Below are positions 57,715 through 64,000 of a DNA stretch of 64,000 nucleotides, in pieces. Within the stretch, counting starts at the first letter, position 1; each line of letters begins with the position of its first letter. The DNA is from Mycobacteroides immunogenum. GTDB taxonomy: Bacteria; Actinomycetota; Actinomycetes; Mycobacteriales; Mycobacteriaceae. The position numbers and the translations under genes are program-made. The notes beneath the pieces were generated by a model. That model saw only the letters and a program-made list of their open reading frames with translations, had not been told where the DNA came from and did no database searches. The DNA is taken from assembly GCF_001605725.1 (NCBI RefSeq), contig NZ_CP011530.1, positions 4,030,001 to 4,094,000 on the forward strand, given 5' to 3'.

Positions 57715-60700
57715 TCATTCGCTACCAACAACGCCCCATATCCGTTGCCCGTACTTGTCCGCCGATTCGTTGGTCAGCATCGCGTCATGAGCGCAATCGA
57801 CCGGCTCAATGCGAACACTTCCCGAGACATGCGGTGCCCAGGAGCGCGACAGGAACTCCGCGCGGTCATCGTGGTCACGCCGCGCCGCGAACACGGTCAC
57901 ATCGCCATCAAATACGCCCGGGCGGTGCTGTCGGTACCGCACGATGTTGTCGCTGACGTTCTCAGCGAGTAAATCGAAGACCTGCGTGTACTGGGCCACC
58001 TCGGCCAGACCCGCCTCTCGAAGCAACGCTGCCACCTGCTCATCATTCCGGGGCTCGGGTGGGACAGCGGCCCCGGACAACAGGGTCTTGTCAATGGCGG
58101 GCTGCGCGTCGAGCAGCACAAGGCTGGAGATCGTGCGCCCGCGCCGCTGCAACTCGATGGCGACCTCATGGGCGACCACCCCGCCGAAGGACCAGCCCAC
58201 CAGACGGTAGGGCCCTGTGGGGTAGGACTCTTCGATCCGGTTGGCGTAGTCGATGGCCATCTCGCGAATGGACGTCGGCCTATCCGACGGCGCTTGCTGG
58301 ATTCCGATGATCGGGCAGTTCAGGTAGCCGCCAAAGACCCGATAGGGCCAACTCACACCGCCCGCCGCATGAATGCAGAACACCGGAACACCCGGAGCCT
58401 CGTGCAAGGTCTGTATCGGAGCTATCGTCGACGCGCCGCCGCCGTCCACCCCCAGTCGCTGGCTCAGACCTCTGACCGTTGGTGTCTCGAAAATGACGGG
58501 CACCGCAAGGTCGGCATCGAGTGCGGTGTTGATGGCGGCGATCAGCCGCATCGCCGAAATACTGTCCCCACCAAGGTCGAAGAACGAGTCATCGACGCCC
58601 ACCCGGTCGACGCCGAGGATCTGTGTGTAGAGACCCGCCAAGATTTCCTCGGTGGGTCCTTCCGGCGCACGGTACTGCGCAGCGGTGTACTCGGGCGCCG
58701 GCAGCGCCCCGGTGTCGAGCTTGCCGTTGGCCGTCAGGGGCAGCGCGTCGAGCACCATCACGGCAGCCGGAACCATGTAGGCGGGCAACCGTGCACTCAG
58801 CTGGCTGCGCAACTCTGCCGGATCCGCTGCGCCGGTGACATAACCCACCAATCGCGTACCCGCGGCGGGCTCATCGGTGGCAATCACGACCGCCTGCTCC
58901 ACACCCGCCAACGCGGCAAGAGCAGCACGGATTTCGCCGAGTTCGACCCGGTATCCACGGATCTTGATCTGTTCGTCGGCACGCGCCACATAGTGCAGCT
59001 GGCCATCGGCTCGCCAGCGCACCAGGTCGCCGGTGCGATACATCCGCGACCCGAGTTCACCGAATGGGCAGGCCACATAACGCGATGCGGTCAATCCGGC
59101 GCGACGCAGATAACCCGGTCCGACTCCGCCACCCGCCACATACAACTCGCCCACGACACCGGGCGGGACCGACCGTAACCAGCTGTCCAGCACCAGCAAC
59201 GCCGCACCCGGCACCGGCGATCCGATGGGCACCGGGCCGGTCCCCGCGGTCAGCCCCGCGCTCACCGAGGCACAGATCGTGGTCTCGGTGGGACCGTAGG
59301 CGTTGATCATCACCCGCCCCGGAGCCCACCGCTGCACCAACTCGGCCGGGCAAGACTCCGCCCCGAGAACCAATGCCACCGAACCCAGCCCATCCGGCGA
59401 GAGCGCACCCGCCGCCGACGGCGTCTGGCACAGTACGCCAACGTTTTCTTCAATAACCAAGGTGCGCAGTTCTTCCGGCGAGCGCACCACCGTGTCCGGC
59501 ACCACCACCAGCCGCCCGCCGTCCAGCAAGGCACCCCAGATCTCCCATACCGAGAAGTCAAACGAATACGAGTGGCTCTGCGACCACACCGCCGCCTTCG
59601 GCAATCCGGCATCGAGCGACGTCAACAGCTGGGTGAGATTGTGGTGGGTAATGGCAACACCTTTGGGGATTCCGGTGGTACCCGAGGTGTAGATCAGATA
59701 CGCGATGCTGTCAGGATCCGGCCACGGAAGCGGCGCCGTGGACTGCAGATACACCGTGAGATCGTCGATGTCGACAACCGGCAGGTCGTGACCGCTCAAC
59801 CGATTCCGCATATCCGACGAGGTGATCGCCGCGGCCGGTGCCGCGTCGGCGAGCATGAACTCCATACGTTCGGCTGGCAACGTTTGATCGAGCGGCAGAT
59901 ACGCCGCTCCGGCTTTCAGTACCGCCAACATTGCCGCGATCGCGTGCGTCGAGCGTGGCAGCATCAGCGCCACCGTCTGTCCCGGCCTGACCCCCTTGGC
60001 AATCAGCAAGTGCGCCAGCCGGTTCGACAGGCGGTCCAGTTCCCAATACGTAGTTGAGCGGCCCTCGTGTGTGATCGCTTCGGTATTCGGGATACGCGCC
60101 ACGTGCCGCGCAAACAGCTCCGGAATGGACGCGGACGAACGCGCAGGCATAGCCAGAACCGCGCGGTTCCCCAACTCCGCCAGGCGATTATGTTCGCTGT
60201 CCGCAATCAGATCCACTGAGGACAGCCGCCGACCGGGATCGGCGACCATCTCCGTGAACGCGCGCTGCAATCGGCTGACCACCAATTCGATGCTGTCCGA
60301 ATCAAATAAATCCGTGTCGTATTCGATGCGCAGTGTGAGCCGATGTCCGGGCTGCGCCTGCACCGTCAATGGGTAGTGAGTGGACTCCCGACTGATGACA
60401 TCGGAGACGGCAAGCTCCCCATCCGACAGCGCCACTCCGGTGTCGGTGGGATAGTTCTCGAAGGCGAAGAGTGTGTCGAAGAGCTGATCGTGGCCGGTGA
60501 CGCGATGGATCTCGCTGAGCGTCAGGTGCTGATGCTCCAAGGTGTGATTGTGGGCATCTTGCAGCCGCACCAGCAGCTCACCGACGGTTGCCGTCGCGGA
60601 CAGGTTCGCGCGCACCGGCACGGTGTTGATCAACAACCCCACCATCGATTCCGCACCAGGAACCTCCGGCGGCCTCCCGGAGACCGTGGTGCCGAACGCG

Positions 60701-63700
60701 ATATCGCGCTGTCCTGTCATCGAGGCCAACACCAGCGCCCAGGCGCTCTGCATGACGGTGCTGAGGGTGGTGCGCGACGAGCGCGCCAACGCCGATAAGG
60801 CCTGCGTGGTCTGGGCAGATACCTCACAGGATCGAGTGCCACGCAACCCTAGTCCCGGCCGGTGGGCAGAGTTCACCAGAGCAGGGGTCTCGAAGTCGGC
60901 GAACACCTCGCTCCACGCGGTCCGCGCGGCGTCGATATCGCGTGCGGCGAGCCAGCTTACGTAGCCACGATAGGGTGCCGCGACCGGCAGCCGCTGCCGG
61001 TAGTACCCCGCGAAGATCTCGCCCAGCACGATGGGCATCGACCAGCCATCGAGCACAATGTGGTGGTTGGTGAGCACCAGCCGGTGCCGGTCCGGTGCGA
61101 TGCGAATCAAGGCCACCCGGAATGCGGATTCGTTGGCCAGATCACAAACGGCGGCACGCTCGATCGCGCATACGTTGAACACCTGCGCAGCGCTATCGGC
61201 AACGGTCGCATCGCCGAGGTCGACAAAGCGCCAGGCTATTACGGGATCAGCGGGAATCACCTGCACCGGTTCTTCGAACTGGTCGTAGAATCGCGCAGCC
61301 AGATTCGGATGCCGGGCGGCCATGGCCTGTACGGCCTCCTGGAGGCGACGCCGATCGAGCGGCCCGTGTAGCCCGATGTTCATCTGAACCGCATACAGAT
61401 CACTGCCCGCCCGAATGGTGTTGGCGTGGAACAGCAAACCTTGTTGCAGCGGTGTCAGCGGCAACACATCGTCAATGCGGTATTGCAGCGCAAGCCGGTC
61501 GATCTCGAGTTGACTCAGCCGGGCAGGCGCGATGTCCGACGGAGTCAACCCGCCACCGCCCGCGCGCACCAGTGTGGTGATACCCCCGAGAGCCTCAAAC
61601 CAGAGCCGACTCAGTCTCCGCACTTGGTCTTCGTCGAGAACCGAAGGTGCCCAGGTCCAGTCGGCATGCAGGTGGGGACCGTCGTCGGTGTCGATGGTGA
61701 CCGCGTTGAGCTCCACGGTGTGCATGAGCGGCATGGATATCGCCGTGGCCACCTTCGTCACGGACGATCCGTCCTGGCATATCCGCCAACCATCGCCTGC
61801 GACATCGGTGCCCGCGCCGCCCTGCCTGCCGAAGTAGTTGAAACCGATCGCCGGATCTGTGCCGTTCAGGTCGACGTTCGCGTTCAGGTAGCGCAGCACC
61901 CCATAGGTCAGCCCGTCCGGATGTGTGCGCAGCTGTTCCTTGGCGGCTTTGACAACGGTCGCCAGCGCCGCCTCCCCCGCACTGACGTGCAGCCAATCGA
62001 TACCGGCAATCGTCAGCGCCACCGGATATTTGGCGGTAAACCAGCCCACAGTACGCGAGAGATCGACATCGTGGTCGGCGAAGCCACTCAGCTCTTCCTG
62101 GCGCCCATGGCTTTCCACATCGATACCGACAGCCTCGCTACTCGTGAATTCGGTTGCGGCAAGAGCGAAGGCGATGAGCAGGATTTCGTGAATCCGGGCA
62201 TGGAACGCGGCCGGCACCTCTGTCAGCAGCGCATGGATGATCTCGGCGTCATCGAGAGTCACCGATAGCCGCCCGGCATTGGCATAGGTGTCGGCCACCG
62301 GATGCGGTGCGGGCAATACGGCAGGCGTCCGGGCGATCTGTCGCCACATGTGCTCCTGGGCAACCACTTCTGGCCGCTGGGCATGCTCGGCAAGCAGCCT
62401 GGACCAGTGGGCGAACGACGTCCTACTCCCCGGCAGCGTGACCGGCACTCCCGCGCGGTGCTGCGCCCAGGCGATGTTCACGTCCTCCAATAGGATCAGC
62501 CACGACACCGCATCGACAGCCAGATGATGAATGATCACCACCAACTGGCCTGTGGGCACAACCCACAACGCGCTGAGCATGACACCGGCCCGTGGATCCA
62601 ACAGCGAACGCGCCCGCACCACCGCCTCATCGGTCAGCTCATCGACCGACCGGAGATACGTCCGCGCATCTACGGTCCCGGGCTCGGGAACCGTCAGCGA
62701 CCAGTCTCCGGTGCCGCCATCGTCGACGCGCAAACGCAACATCGCATGCCGATCCAGCAGTGCCTGCAACACAGTCGCCACATCGTCCGCGGTAACCCCG
62801 GGCGGAGCTTGCACCATCATGGTCTGGTTGAACTCATTGATCGGGCCGTCCACGCCGCGTAGCCACGCGATGATCGGGCTCGGATTCAGTGGCCCGACAC
62901 CGTCGTCCACCGCAACGTCGGCACCGTCGCCGACCACCACGACACGGGCCAACCGCGCCACGGTCTGCTCAACAAACACATCCCGTGGCCTGCACATCAG
63001 CCCCGCGGCCCGTGCCCGGGCGACTACCTGCATCGATAAGATGCTGTCCCCGCCCAATTCAAAGAACGACTCGTCGGCGCCCACCCGCTCCAGACCAAGT
63101 ACCTGCGCATAGATTCCCGCCAGCAGCTCTTCGACGGGGGTCGACGGTGCCCGGTACTCCCCCGCCGAGTACTCCGGATTCGGCAGGGCTCGTCTATCGA
63201 GTTTCCCGTTCCCTGTCAGCGGCAACGCATCCAGCGCCACCACCGCTGCGGGAACCATGTAGCCAGGCAACCGGTCTGCCAGGGCGGCCCGCGCGGTGGC
63301 CGGATCTGCCGATCCGGTGATGTAGCCCACCAGTCGCTTGTCGCCCGGCCGATCCTCTCTGGCGATCACCACCGCCTGTTCCACCCCATCCACATCGGCC
63401 AGCGCCGAACTGATCTCACCGAGTTCGATGCGATACCCGCGGATCTTCACCTGCTCATCGACGCGGCCCAGATAGTCCAGCTGACCGTCGGTGCGCCAGC
63501 GCACGAGGTCGCCGGTGCGGTACATACGCATTCCGGCATCGCCAAACGGGCACGCCACGAATCGTGACCCGGTCAACCCCGACCGCCGCCAATATCCCAC
63601 TCCCACACCGGCGCCAGCCACATACAACTCACCCACCACGCCCGCGGGCACCGGCTTCATCGAGCTGTCCAGCACGAACAGCGCGGCGCCCGGCACCGGG

Positions 63701-64000
63701 GAACCAATCGGAACACCATGCGAGCCCGCCTTCAGCGGCGCACTGACGGCCGCATAGATCGCGGCCTCCGTGGGCCCATAGGCGTTGATCATCAACCGCT
63801 GCGAACCCCAACGGTCCACCAGTTCGGCGGGGCATGCTTCTCCGGCCACCACCAATGCCACCGAATCCAGCCCCTCCATCGGCAGCATTCCGGCGGCCGA
63901 GGGTGTTTGACTCAACACGGTGACCCGCTCGGACACCAGCAGCGCATGGAAGTCCTCGGGCGAGCGTTCCATGTCGTCCGGAACGACGACCAGGCGCCCA
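57715..64000 (-). CDS. Nonribosomal peptide synthetase, C-terminal part: A(partial)-T-E-C-A-T-TE
   Basis: About 2,095 residues are visible and the 5' end is beyond the right edge. Reading from the right: the end of an adenylation domain to about 63,130; a carrier domain with GGDSI, the phosphopantetheine serine at 63,043-63,045; an epimerisation domain with [10 protein letters not shown] and FNYFGRQ (about 62,900-61,560); a condensation domain with HHIVLDGW (about 61,510-60,200), following the epimerase and so of the D-to-L type; a complete adenylation domain with [11 protein letters not shown] (about 60,130-58,700); a carrier domain with GGDSI (about 58,570); and a thioesterase with GWSFGG (about 58,430-57,720). 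Residues at the ten code positions of the last A domain read DFWSVGAIC plus lysine, reminiscent of aromatic-amino-acid codes. The TE end separates it from the mycobacterial glycopeptidolipid synthetase, which ends in a reductase. Confidence 0.95.
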   Translation of the reverse strand, partial: GRLVVVPDDMERSPEDFHALLVSERVTVLSQTPSAAGMLPMEGLDSVALVVAGEACPAELVDRWGSQRLMINAYGPTEAAIYAAVSAPLKAGSHGVPIGSPVPGAALFVLDSSMKPVPAGVVGELYVAGAGVGVGYWRRSGLTGSRFVACPFGDAGMRMYRTGDLVRWRTDGQLDYLGRVDEQVKIRGYRIELGEISSALADVDGVEQAVVIAREDRPGDKRLVGYITGSADPATARAALADRLPGYMVPAAVVALDALPLTGNGKLDRRALPNPEYSAGEYRAPSTPVEELLAGIYAQVLGLERVGADESFFELGGDSILSMQVVARARAAGLMCRPRDVFVEQTVARLARVVVVGDGADVAVDDGVGPLNPSPIIAWLRGVDGPINEFNQTMMVQAPPGVTADDVATVLQALLDRHAMLRLRVDDGGTGDWSLTVPEPGTVDARTYLRSVDELTDEAVVRARSLLDPRAGVMLSALWVVPTGQLVVIIHHLAVDAVSWLILLEDVNIAWAQHRAGVPVTLPGSRTSFAHWSRLLAEHAQRPEVVAQEHMWRQIARTPAVLPAPHPVADTYANAGRLSVTLDDAEIIHALLTEVPAAFHARIHEILLIAFALAATEFTSSEAVGIDVESHGRQEELSGFADHDVDLSRTVGWFTAKYPVALTIAGIDWLHVSAGEAALATVVKAAKEQLRTHPDGLTYGVLRYLNANVDLNGTDPAIGFNYFGRQGGAGTDVAGDGWRICQDGSSVTKVATAISMPLMHTVELNAVTIDTDDGPHLHADWTWAPSVLDEDQVRRLSRLWFEALGGITTLVRAGGGGLTPSDIAPARLSQLEIDRLALQYRIDDVLPLTPLQQGLLFHANTIRAGSDLYAVQMNIGLHGPLDRRRLQEAVQAMAARHPNLAARFYDQFEEPVQVIPADPVIAWRFVDLGDATVADSAAQVFNVCAIERAAVCDLANESAFRVALIRIAPDRHRLVLTNHHIVLDGWSMPIVLGEIFAGYYRQRLPVAAPYRGYVSWLAARDIDAARTAWSEVFADFETPALVNSAHRPGLGLRGTRSCEVSAQTTQALSALARSSRTTLSTVMQSAWALVLASMTGQRDIAFGTTVSGRPPEVPGAESMVGLLINTVPVRANLSATATVGELLVRLQDAHNHTLEHQHLTLSEIHRVTGHDQLFDTLFAFENYPTDTGVALSDGELAVSDVISRESTHYPLTVQAQPGHRLTLRIEYDTDLFDSDSIELVVSRLQRAFTEMVADPGRRLSSVDLIADSEHNRLAELGNRAVLAMPARSSASIPELFARHVARIPNTEAITHEGRSTTYWELDRLSNRLAHLLIAKGVRPGQTVALMLPRSTHAIAAMLAVLKAGAAYLPLDQTLPAERMEFMLADAAPAAAITSSDMRNRLSGHDLPVVDIDDLTVYLQSTAPLPWPDPDSIAYLIYTSGTTGIPKGVAITHHNLTQLLTSLDAGLPKAAVWSQSHSYSFDFSVWEIWGALLDGGRLVVVPDTVVRSPEELRTLVIEENVGVLCQTPSAAGALSPDGLGSVALVLGAESCPAELVQRWAPGRVMINAYGPTETTICASVSAGLTAGTGPVPIGSPVPGAALLVLDSWLRSVPPGVVGELYVAGGGVGPGYLRRAGLTASRYVACPFGELGSRMYRTGDLVRWRADGQLHYVARADEQIKIRGYRVELGEIRAALAALAGVEQAVVIATDEPAAGTRLVGYVTGAADPAELRSQLSARLPAYMVPAAVMVLDALPLTANGKLDTGALPAPEYTAAQYRAPEGPTEEILAGLYTQILGVDRVGVDDSFFDLGGDSISAMRLIAAINTALDADLAVPVIFETPTVRGLSQRLGVDGGGASTIAPIQTLHEAPGVPVFCIHAAGGVSWPYRVFGGYLNCPIIGIQQAPSDRPTSIREMAIDYANRIEESYPTGPYRLVGWSFGGVVAHEVAIELQRRGRTISSLVLLDAQPAIDKTLLSGAAVPPEPRNDEQVAALLREAGLAEVAQYTQVFDLLAENVSDNIVRYRQHRPGVFDGDVTVFAARRDHDDRAEFLSRSWAPHVSGSVRIEPVDCAHDAMLTNESADKYGQRIWGVVGSE

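Noticed and set aside
57809..63757. Many short arginine- and proline-rich frames opposite the NRPS
   Set aside because: All lie inside a continuous multidomain NRPS frame and read as composition artefacts.
57715..64000. Assignment of the NRPS to glycopeptidolipid synthesis (mps genes)
   Set aside because: The last module ends in a thioesterase with GWSFGG, not in the reductase that makes the alaninol end of glycopeptidolipids.

Overview
The window is one stretch of a high-GC actinobacterial chromosome and almost certainly comes from a mycobacterium. From left to right the backbone genes follow the order of the M. tuberculosis region Rv3230c to Rv3279c: ferredoxin reductase, DUF6912, WS/DGAT, Rv3235-like, secA1, hpf, comF-like, lpqB-mtrB-mtrA, tmk, sahH, TetR-rubB-rubA-alkB, amino-acid permease, manA-SIS-manB, DUF3499, Rv3259-like, whiB2, fbiA-fbiB, GDP-mannose pyrophosphorylase-wbbL-rmlD, LCP protein, TIGR03089, fadE25, purE-purK, GtrA, bPH protein, birA. 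Extra genes at many of the joints suggest a rapidly growing species (a Mycobacteroides abscessus/chelonae-type genome would fit), but the species is inferred, not shown. The order comparison is from memory of the tuberculosis map, not from an alignment.

Layout. 1-3.6 kb: desaturase-linked ferredoxin reductase, a wax ester synthase-like enzyme and Rv3235-like protein. 3.6-14.6 kb: secA1, amidase, thioesterase, MocR regulator, ribosome hibernation factor, ComF-like protein, and a TetR/membrane protein/acyl-CoA oxidase-like module with a double operator. 14.6-18.8 kb: the LpqB-MtrB-MtrA envelope-stress signalling operon. 18.9-25.6 kb: acyl-CoA ligase, an mgtC with a structured leader that encodes a 13-residue peptide, tmk, an IclR regulator with a gamma-resorcylate decarboxylase-like enzyme, and sahH. 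25.7-30.6 kb: alkane hydroxylase operon, amino-acid permease, cation diffusion facilitator. 30.6-44.7 kb: mannose activation, F420 biosynthesis, whiB2, and the rhamnose/arabinogalactan linker genes with an LCP ligase. 44.8-52.9 kb: fadE25, purEK, a TauD/quinone oxidoreductase pair with an AraC regulator, GtrA, a PH-like membrane protein and birA.

After birA the tuberculosis order stops (accD5 would be expected). 53.0-57.6 kb is an aromatic-acid decarboxylase operon (UbiX, UbiD, small zinc-ribbon subunit D) ending in an esterase fused to a small N-terminal domain, with a divergent AraC regulator. 57.7-64.0 kb is the 3' part of a nonribosomal peptide synthetase, A(partial)-T-E-C-A-T-TE, which continues beyond the right edge.

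The most interesting signals are the mgtC leader (13-codon ORF whose ribosome-binding site and start codon both lie in nested inverted repeats, followed by a hairpin), the esterase-fused UbiD operon, the exact 20-bp-spaced tandem operators in front of the acyl-CoA oxidase-like gene, the self-overlapping IclR operator, and the NRPS with a thioesterase end. I saw no tRNA, rRNA, CRISPR array, insertion sequence or prophage.
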